Origin: an uncultured Collinsella sp. | Lineage (GTDB): Bacteria; Actinomycetota; Coriobacteriia; Coriobacteriales; Coriobacteriaceae | Direction of reading: 5' to 3' | Assembly (NCBI GenBank): GCA_900553345.1 | Contig: USDE01000031.1 | Span: 1 to 10,494, forward strand | DNA length: 10,494 bases | Part shown: positions 1-7,587 of the stretch, piece by piece | Numbering within the stretch: the first letter of the stretch is position 1 | Layout: every line of letters begins with the position of its first letter | The notes under the pieces: generated by a model | Databases searched by the model: none | Told to the model about the DNA's origin: nothing | Seen by the model: only the letters and a program-made list of their open reading frames with translations | Made by a program: the position numbers and the translations under genes

Positions 1-412
1 CAACCTCAACATGCTCGGCATTCGCGAGCCGGGCATCTACGGCAGCGACAACTACGACCGCCTGGTCCAGATCTGTCAGGAGGCAGGCGCTGCACAGGGT
101 TTTGACGAGGTCGAGGTCTTCCAGTCCAACCACGAGGGCAGCATCGTCGACAAGATTCAGGAGGCCTACGGCAAGGTCGACGGCATCGTCATCAACCCGG
201 CTGCCTACACGCACACCAGCGTGGCGATCCTCGACGCCCTCAAAGCCGTCGCCATCCCTGCAGTGGAAGTCCATATCAGCGCCGTCGAGACGCGCGAAGA
301 CTTCCGCCAGGTAAGCTATGCGCGCCTAGCCTGCTTCGCCACCATCACCGGCGAGGGCCTGCAAGGCTACGCCCATGCGCTGGAGCTGCTGAAGGAGCAC
401 CTCGAAAAGTAA
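1..412 (+). CDS. aroQ: 3-dehydroquinate dehydratase, type II (5' end outside window)
   Basis: Converts 3-dehydroquinate to 3-dehydroshikimate in the shikimate pathway, in the cytoplasm; type II enzymes are small dodecamers. The frame is open to the left edge and its first complete codons read NLNMLGIREP, the family's N-terminal signature, so only about 6-8 residues of a roughly 145-residue protein are missing; the internal ATG at 11 is not the start. The substrate-loop Arg and Tyr (REPGIYG), the Asn of INPAAYTHTS and the His of VEVHIS are visible, and the C-terminal ITGEGLQGY segment is in place. Two usually conserved positions differ: HISN reads HISA, and the Arg of the usual AIRDA reads Leu (AILDA). 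It stops at TAA 410-412. The gene is unrelated to the polysaccharide genes and probably belongs to an operon to the left. Function is near certain from the fold signature; full activity is assumed. Confidence 0.93.
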   Translation, partial: NLNMLGIREPGIYGSDNYDRLVQICQEAGAAQGFDEVEVFQSNHEGSIVDKIQEAYGKVDGIVINPAAYTHTSVAILDALKAVAIPAVEVHISAVETREDFRQVSYARLACFATITGEGLQGYAHALELLKEHLEK

Positions 413-474
413 AATGCCAATCCCAACGAACAGTAGCGGCTTGCTCGCGCTCGACTCCAGCAGCATACAAGACG

Positions 475-507
475 AAAAAAGCCCAGACCACCAAGCGATC
501 CGGGCTT
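475..507 (-). terminator. Intrinsic terminator downstream of tRNA-Arg
   Basis: Read on the minus strand, AAGCCCGGA (507-499) can pair with TCTGGGCTT (487-479), nine pairs including one G-T, around an 11-base loop. The arm runs into a T-tract (480-475). It starts 10 bases after the encoded CCA of the tRNA, the usual place for a tRNA terminator. On the plus strand the hairpin is followed by AATAAA rather than a T-run, so it would end aroQ transcripts only weakly. Confidence 0.8.
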
Positions 508-516
508 AATAAACGA

Positions 517-593
517 TGGTGCTCCATGGCGGATTCGAACCGTCGACCTTGGGATTAGAAGTCCCCTGCTCTATCCAACTGAGCTAATGGAGC
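517..593 (-). tRNA. tRNA-Arg (anticodon TCT)
   Basis: The minus strand folds as a cloverleaf. The acceptor stem GCTCCAT/ATGGAGC (593-587 and 527-521) is perfect, with discriminator A at 520 and an encoded CCA at 519-517. The D arm is GCTC-AGTTGGATA-GAGC, the anticodon loop is CTTCTAA with TCT at 559-557 (reads AGA/AGG), and the T loop is TTCGAAT. Two stem mismatches are visible: G.A at the outer pair of the anticodon stem (GGGGA/TCCCA) and A.C in the T stem (GACGG/CCGCC). Both stems still keep four good pairs, so I treat the gene as functional. It is transcribed in the same direction as the ABC exporter upstream, with its own candidate -10. Confidence 0.95.
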
Positions 594-639
594 AAATAAC
601 CGCACGCCCAAGCAAGCACAAGCCTGTCAGGCGCTAGTA

Positions 640-645
640 ATTATA
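640..645 (-). promoter_or_regulatory. Candidate -10 element for tRNA-Arg
   Basis: A perfect TATAAT reads on the minus strand (645-640), just past the stop codon of the ABC ATPase. It would start transcription about 40 bases before the mature tRNA 5' end. No good -35 hexamer is seen at 16-18 bp spacing, so the call rests on the -10 and its position. No terminator is seen between the ATPase gene and the tRNA, so read-through from the exporter operon is possible. Confidence 0.4.
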
Positions 646-647
646 AC

Positions 648-1415
648 CTAGTTGAACTGCTCGCGGTACGCCTTGCAGACCTCATCGACCGGGCCGTCCA
701 TGCGAAGGTCACCCTTCTCAATCCAAACGGCACGCTGGCAGATGCGCTCAACCTGCTCCATGGAGTGCGAAACGAACAGAACCGTCACTTCGCCGCTCTG
801 GATAAAGTGCTGGATGCGGGCCTCGCACTTCTGCTGGAAGAACACATCACCGACGGACAACGTCTCGTCAACGATCAGAATATCGGGCTCGGTAATCGTC
901 GCGATTGCAAAGGCGATACGCGCCACCATGCCCGAGGAGAAGTTCTTGAGCGGCATATCGACAAAGTTCTGCAGCTCAGCGAATTCGATAATGCCGTCAA
1001 AGTTGGCATCGATGAACTCCTTGGTATAGCCGAGCAGGGCGCCGTTCAGATAGATGTTCTCGCGGGCGGTCAGCTCGGGGTCAAAGCCAGCACCAAGCTC
1101 AATCAGCGGCGCGATGTTACCGTGCACCTTAACGCTGCCCTCGCTTGGCTCAAGCACGCCAGCGATAATCTTGAGCATCGTAGACTTGCCGGAGCCATTG
1201 GTGCCGACCAGACCCACGACCTCGCCACGATGAATATCAAACGAGATATGCTTAAGCGCCCTAAACTCCTCAAAGAACAACTCATGCTTGGCAAGCTTGA
1301 TGAAGTACTCCTTGAGGTTGGTCAGCGACTCGGACGCCATGTTAAAGATCATGGTGACGTCGTCGACCTCGACAGCCAGAGGCTGCTCGCTGTAATCAAC
1401 AACAGATTCAGTCAT
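648..1415 (-). CDS. ABC transporter ATP-binding protein, polysaccharide export (Wzt/TagH/RgpD type)
   Basis: Cytoplasmic ATPase that would power export of a lipid-linked polysaccharide through the permease encoded just upstream. From the ATG at 1415 (255 aa): Walker A GTNGSGKST near residues 71-79, signature FSSGM near 159-163, Walker B ILIVDE near 179-184 and the switch His in FVSHS near 217. The N-terminal 50 residues and the signature sequence without LSGGQ are typical of the polysaccharide/teichoic-acid exporter subgroup. The protein ends soon after the nucleotide-binding domain, so it lacks the C-terminal carbohydrate-binding domain of long Wzt proteins. AAGGAG at 1428-1423 lies 7 bases before the ATG and overlaps the permease stop codon (TAA 1429-1427), so translation is probably coupled. 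A GTG one codon earlier (1418) is only 4 bases from that site. The family cannot tell the substrate; rhamnan is inferred from the neighbouring rml genes. Confidence 0.92.
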   Translation of the reverse strand: MTESVVDYSEQPLAVEVDDVTMIFNMASESLTNLKEYFIKLAKHELFFEEFRALKHISFDIHRGEVVGLVGTNGSGKSTMLKIIAGVLEPSEGSVKVHGNIAPLIELGAGFDPELTARENIYLNGALLGYTKEFIDANFDGIIEFAELQNFVDMPLKNFSSGMVARIAFAIATITEPDILIVDETLSVGDVFFQQKCEARIQHFIQSGEVTVLFVSHSMEQVERICQRAVWIEKGDLRMDGPVDEVCKAYREQFN

Positions 1416-1426
1416 CACAGCACTCC

Positions 1427-2272
1427 TTAGATGTAGAGGATGAACTTGCGCTCAGACTTATGGAACACGGTGTAGCCAATAACAAGCGCAAGAACCGCCC
1501 AAGCAACGCACATACCAAACGTCACAAGCGAGGGCGTAGTCTGGAACAGGAAGATATCGCGCATAAACTGCAGGTAGTTATACATGGGGTTCGCATAGAC
1601 CAGAATGCGCACGAGATGCGGCATTTGCGCAATGAAGTCGGTCGTCCAGAAAATAGGCGTGATGTAAGTCCACGCCGTAATGACGACGCTCCACAGATGC
1701 ATGACATCGCGGAAGAAGACCGTGAGGGCGGAGAGCATCATGCCCAGGCCCATGCAGAAGCACATAAGCAGCAGTAGGCAGACCGGCAGCAGAATCAGGT
1801 GCCAAGAAGGCATAACGTGGAACCACAGCATAACGATGGCAACAGCGACCAGCGAGAAGGCAAAGTTAACCAGCGAGAAGAGCACCTTCTGCACTGGGAA
1901 GACCCAGCGGTGCACCTTAACCTTCTTGAGCAGCGGGGCAGCACCCACGATCGACGTCAGGGCCTGGTTCGTGGACTCGGACATGACGGCAAAGGTGACG
2001 TTACCCACGATCAAGTACAGCGGGTACATCTCGGGCGTAATTGAGCCATTGCGGCCCTGGGCGAAAATCGTCGAGAACACGATGGCCATGACGATCATCA
2101 TCAGCAGCGGGTTGAGCACCGACCATGCGACGCCCAGAACGCTACGGCGATACTTGATCTTAAAATCCTTGGTAACCAGCTGACGAAGGATAAACGCGTC
2201 CTTCTCAAATTCGTTCTTAGCAAACGTCGCAGGCAGACTGCGAGTTTCTTGTTGCTTTGTCTGATCCGACAC
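1427..2272 (-). CDS. ABC-2 type polysaccharide export permease (Wzm/TagG/RgpC type)
   Basis: Integral membrane subunit that would form, as a dimer with the ATPase encoded downstream, the exporter moving lipid-linked polysaccharide across the cytoplasmic membrane. The 281-residue product has a hydrophilic N-terminal helix region (about 1-40), the family's amphipathic entry motif YRRSVLGVAWSVLNP (about 41-55), and about six hydrophobic segments, the last at about 255-275. It ends in a short basic tail. The GTG at 2272 is chosen because AAAGGAG (2287-2281) lies 8 bases upstream; the longer reading from 2335 has no such site and adds residues that do not look like the family. Length suits TagG/RgpC/Wzm permeases (about 260-290 aa). 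Substrate is inferred from context, not from the sequence of this protein. Confidence 0.92.
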   Translation of the reverse strand: MSDQTKQQETRSLPATFAKNEFEKDAFILRQLVTKDFKIKYRRSVLGVAWSVLNPLLMMIVMAIVFSTIFAQGRNGSITPEMYPLYLIVGNVTFAVMSESTNQALTSIVGAAPLLKKVKVHRWVFPVQKVLFSLVNFAFSLVAVAIVMLWFHVMPSWHLILLPVCLLLLMCFCMGLGMMLSALTVFFRDVMHLWSVVITAWTYITPIFWTTDFIAQMPHLVRILVYANPMYNYLQFMRDIFLFQTTPSLVTFGMCVAWAVLALVIGYTVFHKSERKFILYI

Positions 2273-2311
2273 GGATGTAACTCCTTTACTCGTAATCGTT
2301 GACAAACGAAC

Positions 2312-2317
2312 AGTATA
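2312..2317 (-). promoter_or_regulatory. Candidate -10 element for the ABC exporter operon
   Basis: TATACT on the minus strand (2317-2312) lies about 40 bases upstream of the permease GTG and would give a 5' leader of about 30 bases. The sequence 17-18 bp upstream is a poor -35 match (ATCGTT/AATCGT). It is supported by position and by the lack of any gene between here and the divergent GT2. Confidence 0.35.
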
Positions 2318-2373
2318 GACCCGACGGCCATGCAAACGATTCGCGCAACAAAACTGGAGAACTAACCCACATC

Positions 2374-2402
2374 TTAGGATGCCAAGCCCAAACGGCTATA
2401 CT
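2374..2402 (+). promoter_or_regulatory. Candidate promoter for the GT2 gene
   Basis: TTAGGA (2374-2379) and TATACT (2397-2402) are separated by 17 bp. The -10 is good and the -35 matches only three of six bases. The leader to the GTG start would be about 25 bases and contains the ribosome binding site AAGGAG (2421-2426). Confidence 0.4.
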
Positions 2403-2432
2403 TTCAAGGATTGAATGTATAAGGAGCATTGA

Positions 2433-3404
2433 GTGAATTCTGATTCCATCGCCGTCATCATCCCCTGCTACAACGAAGCGCTCACGATCGGCAAAGTCAT
2501 CGACGACTTTCACCGCGAGCTTCCACAAGCGACGGTCTATGTCTATGACAACAACTCGTCGGACAATACCTCACGCATCGCCACCGAGCACGGCGCCACG
2601 GTCCGCTTTGAGCCCCGTCAGGGAAAGGGCAACGTGTGCCGCCAGATGTTTCGCGACATCGACGCCGATTGCTACCTGATGGTCGACGGCGACGACACCT
2701 ACCCCGCCGAGGCGGCCAAGGCCCTCTGCGAGCCTATCCTCAGCGGCACGGCCGATATGACCGTAGGCGACCGCCTTTCCAACGGCACCTACGCCGAGGA
2801 AAATAAGCGAGCCTTCCACGGCTTTGGCAACAATCTGGTTCGCGCCATGATCAAGTGGATCTATGGCTACAGCTTCGATGATGTCATGACCGGCTACCGC
2901 GCCATGAGCCGTCCGTTCGTCAAAACCTTCCCCGTGCTTTCCGAGGGCTTCCAGATCGAAACCGAGCTCTCAATCCACGCCGTCGACCACCGCTGGCGCA
3001 TCAAAGATGTGCCCATCGAGTACCGCGACCGTCCGGAAGGCTCCGAGTCCAAGCTCAATACCGTGAGCGACGGCATTAAAGTCGTTGCGATGATTGGCAC
3101 GCTGTTCAAGGACTACCGCCCGCTGAAGTTCTTCAGTCTGGTTGCGCTTTTATTCGCGATTATCGGCCTGGCTTTGGGCATTCCTATCTTTGTTGAGTAC
3201 TTTCAGACCGGCCTAGTCCCGCGCTTCCCCACCGCCATGCTCGCCGCCTCGTTTATGTTCCTGTGCGGACTGAGCCTTGCGACCGGATTCATCCTGGATT
3301 CTGTAGCAAAGGTCGAAAAAAAGCAGTGGGAGGTCAACGTGTACAGCAAATACGCCTACGATGACCAGCCCGGCAAGTCCGCCACCGAGACAAGCGAGAG
3401 GTAG
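2433..3404 (+). CDS. Family 2 glycosyltransferase with two C-terminal membrane helices (GtrB/DPM1-like)
   Basis: Probably transfers a sugar from a nucleotide donor to polyprenyl phosphate at the inner face of the membrane, supplying a lipid-linked sugar for polysaccharide assembly or decoration. The 323-residue product begins with the GT2 fold (IAVIIPCYNEA, residues 6-16), has a metal-binding DGDD at 85-88, DDVMTGYRAMSR at 149-160 and GSESK at 203-207, all typical of polyprenyl-phosphate sugar synthases. Two hydrophobic segments follow at about 233-257 and 265-288, then a polar tail. The start is GTG, with AAGGAG six bases upstream. It is transcribed away from the ABC exporter across a shared 160-bp intergenic region and converges on rmlCD. 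The donor sugar (glucose, GlcNAc or another) cannot be read from sequence. The family call is firm; the role in this locus is inferred. Confidence 0.9.
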   Translation: MNSDSIAVIIPCYNEALTIGKVIDDFHRELPQATVYVYDNNSSDNTSRIATEHGATVRFEPRQGKGNVCRQMFRDIDADCYLMVDGDDTYPAEAAKALCEPILSGTADMTVGDRLSNGTYAEENKRAFHGFGNNLVRAMIKWIYGYSFDDVMTGYRAMSRPFVKTFPVLSEGFQIETELSIHAVDHRWRIKDVPIEYRDRPEGSESKLNTVSDGIKVVAMIGTLFKDYRPLKFFSLVALLFAIIGLALGIPIFVEYFQTGLVPRFPTAMLAASFMFLCGLSLATGFILDSVAKVEKKQWEVNVYSKYAYDDQPGKSATETSER

Positions 3405-3454
3405 ATCTTCCGCAGAATACTATTGGCACCACTGCGCAGATAGCCATCAACAAG

Positions 3455-3484
3455 AAAAGCCACCGTTAACAAGCGGCGGCTTTT
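3455..3484. terminator. Bidirectional terminator between convergent GT2 and rmlCD
   Basis: AAAAGCCACCG (3455-3465) pairs with CGGCGGCTTTT (3474-3484), eleven positions with one A.C mismatch, across an 8-base loop. The outer A:T pairs give a T-run after the hairpin on either strand, so it can end both the GT2 transcript and the long minus-strand rml transcript. It sits 50 bases after the GT2 stop and 22 bases after the rmlCD stop. Confidence 0.82.
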
Positions 3485-3506
3485 GCTCTCGAAAAGTTAA
3501 TAGCGG

Positions 3507-4961
3507 CTAGAGCGTCTTGAGGTACTCCCCCAGCTCTTCCTCCCAGTCGGGCATGTGGAACCCGACCGACTCGAGCTTGGACAGGTCGAGCGCGGAGTGG
3601 ACCGGGCGCGGGGCGACGGGTCCCTCGGCGCCGCCGTAGTAGTCGGCGGTGCTGACCGGCACGACCTTGTCCCCGTTGCCGTTGGCGGCCTCGAAGACGG
3701 CGCGGGCGATGTCGGCCCAGGACCTCACGGCGCCGGAGCCGGTGCAGTCGTAGGTGCCGTAGGGGGCGTGCGTCCCCAGCACATGGAAGATGGCCCGCGC
3801 CATGTCGCGCGTGAAGGTCAGGCGGCCCAGCTGGTCGTCCACGACGGTGACCTGGTCCAGCTTGTCGTCCGGGTCGGCGACGCGGTCGGAGAGCGCCTTC
3901 ATCGTCTTGACGAAGTTGTGCCCCTCGCCGATGACCCAGGAGCTGCGCATGATGTAGTGGCGGGGGCAGCCGGCCACGGCAATGTCGCCCGCGGCCTTGG
4001 TCTGGCCGTAGACGGACAGCGGGCTGAGGGGCTCGTCCTCGGTATGGACCTCGGCCGTGCCGTCGAAGACGTAGTCGGAGGACACGTGCACGAGGGTGAT
4101 CCCGTGCCCGGCGCAGGTGCGGGCGAGCAGGGCCGGGCCGGTGGCGTTGGCCTTCCAGGCGGTCACGCGGCCCTCGGGGGCCTCCGCTTTATCGACCGCC
4201 GTGTAGGCACCGCAGTTGATCACGGTGCCGTAGAGCGACCAGTCGTACTGCGCGTAGGCGTCCGGGTCGGACATGTCGAAGGTGTCGATGTCGCAGAAGT
4301 CGAAGTCCTTGGCGACGCCGCGCTCCTCGGCGAGCGCGCGCACCGCATGGCCCAGCTGGCCGTTGCAGCCGGTGACGAGGGTGCGCTTCGGCGCCATGGG
4401 GACGACGTCCCTCAGCATCGGGTGGTTGAGGTCCGCCTCGGAGACGGTGGCCTGGTCGAGCGGGATCGGCCACTCGATGGCGAGCTCGGGGTCGGCGAGG
4501 TTCACGAAGGTGTAGGTCCTCTTCAGCTCGAGCGACCAGTGGGCGTCCACCAGGTAGGTGTAGGCGGTGCCGTCCTCCAGGGCCTGGAAGGAGTTGCCCA
4601 CGCCGCGCGGGACGTAGATGGCCTTGCTGGGATCCAAAACGGTCGTGAACACCTTGCCGAAGGTCTCGCTGCCCTCGCGCAGGTCCACCCAGGCGCCGAA
4701 GACGGAACCGCGGGCCACGGAGATGAACTTGTCCCAGGGCTCCGCGTGGATGCCGCGGGTGACGCCGCGGCTGTCGTTGTAGGAGACGTTGTTCTGGACG
4801 ACCCTGAGGTCCGGGATGCCCAGCGCGGTCATCTTGGCGCGCTGCCAGTTCTCCTTGAACCAGCCGCGCGAGTCGCCGTGGACGGCGAGGTCGACGACCT
4901 TGAGGCCCACGATGCCGGTCTCGGCGACGGCGAGGTCCTTCTCGAATGCGATGTCTGCCAT
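3507..4961 (-). CDS. rmlCD: Bifunctional dTDP-4-dehydrorhamnose 3,5-epimerase / dTDP-4-dehydrorhamnose reductase (RmlC-RmlD fusion)
   Basis: Carries out the last two steps of dTDP-L-rhamnose synthesis in the cytoplasm: double epimerisation of the 4-keto sugar, then NAD(P)H-dependent reduction. In the 484-residue product, residues 1 to about 185 are an RmlC cupin: RGWFKENW at 32-39, RGIH with the catalytic-position His72, VDLR at 92-95, and YVPRGVGNSF at 116-125. Residues from about 193 are an RmlD short-chain reductase: TGCNGQLG at 197-204, SSDYVFDG at 294-301, and Tyr318/Lys322 in YGQTK. A linker of about 10 residues joins them. The ATG at 4961 is preceded by AGGAGG and lies 14 bases after the rmlB stop; the reading frame continues upstream but there overlaps rmlB antiframe, so the longer reading is rejected. 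Such fusions are, as I recall, known in Actinomycetota. Codon third positions are strongly G/C, unlike the cassette upstream of rmlB. Confidence 0.95.
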   Translation of the reverse strand: MADIAFEKDLAVAETGIVGLKVVDLAVHGDSRGWFKENWQRAKMTALGIPDLRVVQNNVSYNDSRGVTRGIHAEPWDKFISVARGSVFGAWVDLREGSETFGKVFTTVLDPSKAIYVPRGVGNSFQALEDGTAYTYLVDAHWSLELKRTYTFVNLADPELAIEWPIPLDQATVSEADLNHPMLRDVVPMAPKRTLVTGCNGQLGHAVRALAEERGVAKDFDFCDIDTFDMSDPDAYAQYDWSLYGTVINCGAYTAVDKAEAPEGRVTAWKANATGPALLARTCAGHGITLVHVSSDYVFDGTAEVHTEDEPLSPLSVYGQTKAAGDIAVAGCPRHYIMRSSWVIGEGHNFVKTMKALSDRVADPDDKLDQVTVVDDQLGRLTFTRDMARAIFHVLGTHAPYGTYDCTGSGAVRSWADIARAVFEAANGNGDKVVPVSTADYYGGAEGPVAPRPVHSALDLSKLESVGFHMPDWEEELGEYLKTL

Positions 4962-4975
4962 GTCTCTCTCCCCTC

Positions 4976-6061
<1,086 letters not shown>

Positions 6062-6070
6062 TCAACAAAA

Positions 6071-7045
6071 CTATCGGACATTTCGGCATGCGATAAGAGC
6101 CATGACCTTCGCAGAATTACTTCCCCTACAAAACGCCTCCGGAATGCAGTCTTTGTCGTACCGGAAGACCGAATTCCCAGTTTTATCGCGTAAGTACTTA
6201 TAGAAGAAGTCTTCCCAGCTTTTAAACTTCTCACTGTTTACAAAGGCTTCTGGGGTTTCCAAAACCGCCTTAACATCTAACCCTGAAATTACGCCAGAGC
6301 TCAGCAGAAGCCACTCGAATGACTCGGGAAGACAAACCGTAACAGTATCGCGATGAATGTCTTGCAGCTTAAGGACGCGGTCCGCATAGCACCCAAATGC
6401 CGCTCCGTCCGCGACAACAAACACGCGATCGTCGAAATGCTGATCCAACCAGCCCAAAATCGCGCTGTTCGTCATGGCCGAAGCACAGGTAAGCTCACTA
6501 TCAGCGAAATGCCGTTCAAAGAACTGGAAACCAGACTTACTGTCCTCGCATAGAAGGATAGAAAAGTCCTGTTTTGGCGCCGATCGGGAAATAGCATAAC
6601 GATGATTTCCGCGATCTTGATAAACAGGGACGAAGGAATGGTATTTTCCGCTCGTCTTAATCTTGTAAATCTCATCCACGCTATACGGAAGATTGGGGAA
6701 ATCAGCCCTTGAGATCAGCACGAAATAATTCGAGGAATACAGCACATGATGGGCAAACTCATCAGAATGGATCTCTTTTAAGCCCTCATCGACAAATACA
6801 ATCGAGTCATGAACGGACGAAAGCTGGTTTCGCCAATCATAATCGGTCAGGGCGACACAGGGACAATCGCATTGCAAGGAGACACCCGACTGCTCGCCCG
6901 TTCGCATGTAGTCTGCGACCATGTCAAACAGTGTCGTCTTACCCGTGCCACTATCGCCACGCACAATAGTGATGTTCCGCTTGATGGTAAATGTGTACTT
7001 AGTTCCCCTGCGGCGGGAAATCTTAACGAGATGCGAACCGTTCAT
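6071..7045 (-). CDS. Small P-loop ATPase of unknown function, possible TOPRIM-like C-terminal half
   Basis: I do not recognise a named function. The 324-residue product has Walker A GDSGTGKT at 30-37 right after a short beta-rich start, Walker B IVFVDEG at 82-88 with the Asp-Glu pair, and a strand ending in Ser112-Arg113 (FVLISR) placed like sensor 1. This is an AAA/ABC-like P-loop core with almost nothing inserted. The second half (about 160-260) alternates strands and helices with acidic strand ends, LLCEDS (Glu167, Asp168) and FVVADGAAFG (Asp213). That recalls the Glu and Asp positions of TOPRIM domains, but the second Asp of the usual DxD is absent, so this is tentative. No membrane segment or signal peptide. 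It begins 9 bases after the stop of the 145-residue gene upstream, with only a weak AGG as ribosome binding site, so translation is likely coupled. Base composition is lower in GC than the flanking rml genes. Confidence 0.75.
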   Translation of the reverse strand: MNGSHLVKISRRRGTKYTFTIKRNITIVRGDSGTGKTTLFDMVADYMRTGEQSGVSLQCDCPCVALTDYDWRNQLSSVHDSIVFVDEGLKEIHSDEFAHHVLYSSNYFVLISRADFPNLPYSVDEIYKIKTSGKYHSFVPVYQDRGNHRYAISRSAPKQDFSILLCEDSKSGFQFFERHFADSELTCASAMTNSAILGWLDQHFDDRVFVVADGAAFGCYADRVLKLQDIHRDTVTVCLPESFEWLLLSSGVISGLDVKAVLETPEAFVNSEKFKSWEDFFYKYLRDKTGNSVFRYDKDCIPEAFCRGSNSAKVMALIACRNVR

Positions 7046-7054
7046 AAGCAGTAC

Positions 7055-7492
7055 CTACAGATACGGAATCGACTCGTGAATCAATTCGGCCATGTTGTGA
7101 ACGATTCGGCCGCTATTCACGACTTTAATTTTAAAATCCTCGCGACCAAAGTCCATCACATGATAGAGATTCACAACGAGCTTGCGGTCTTTCGCCATGT
7201 CAAGAATCCACTTGGCACAGTTGTCACCACAGGTAGAGGCGTTAAAAATATGCTTACGATCAAATCTCATAAGCAGCAGCGTTTTCACGCCACCAGAAAG
7301 CTGGAGTGGGGAGATGGATCCAAGCACGGGGCTTTCGATGACGTTTTCGGAGACAACATCCGATCGATCGACATCTTTAATTATCGAGACTGCATAGGGA
7401 TCCGTAATCCAAGTAGACCGGTAAGAGTTTTTGAAATATGTCGCTGTGTTGTAAATCGCTTCTGGCATATCGCCAAAGTAGACGCTTAACAC
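7055..7492 (-). CDS. Conserved protein resembling DUF4869, partner of the adjacent ATPase
   Basis: No known function. The 145-residue product begins MLSVYFGDMPEA, carries SPVLGSISPLQLSGGVKT at 54-71, NASTCGDNCAKW at 84-95 with Cys88 and Cys92, and LYHVMDFG at 109-116. From memory this pattern matches the uncharacterised family called DUF4869, seen in gut Firmicutes and Actinomycetota; I could not check it. No membrane segment or signal peptide is seen, so it should be cytoplasmic. The GTG at 7492 is chosen because GGGAG ends 5 bases upstream and the protein then starts right at the conserved YFGDMPEA strand; a TTG at 7504 in the same frame is the alternative. The gene follows the terminator-like hairpin after rmlA and is followed by the ATPase after 9 bases, so the two form a compact unit. 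The paired cysteines and His could bind metal, but nothing proves it. Confidence 0.7.
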   Translation of the reverse strand: MLSVYFGDMPEAIYNTATYFKNSYRSTWITDPYAVSIIKDVDRSDVVSENVIESPVLGSISPLQLSGGVKTLLLMRFDRKHIFNASTCGDNCAKWILDMAKDRKLVVNLYHVMDFGREDFKIKVVNSGRIVHNMAELIHESIPYL

Positions 7493-7540
7493 ATCCACTC
7501 CCAATCATATTATCTTTATGGTCAACGTAATCATAACGAA

Positions 7541-7568
7541 AGGGGCCACCAGATAAACGGTGACCCCT
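7541..7568 (-). terminator. Terminator-like hairpin after rmlA
   Basis: On the minus strand AGGGGTCACC (7568-7559) pairs with GGTGGCCCCT (7550-7541), ten positions with one mismatch, around an 8-base loop, followed by TTTCGTT. The stem is strong but the T-tract is short, so termination may be partial. It starts 20 bases after the rmlA stop and lies before the unknown cassette, which separates rmlA from rmlB transcriptionally at least in part. Confidence 0.6.
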
Positions 7569-7587
7569 AAAAGAAAACAAGCTGGCG

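Noticed and set aside
765..1430. 221-codon plus-strand frame opposite the ABC ATPase
   Set aside because: Shadow of a gene with all ABC motifs in order; no ribosome binding site or motif of its own.
2299..2319. TTGACA plus TATAGA as a plus-strand promoter
   Set aside because: The hexamers are only 9 bp apart, so they cannot act together as a sigma-70 type promoter.
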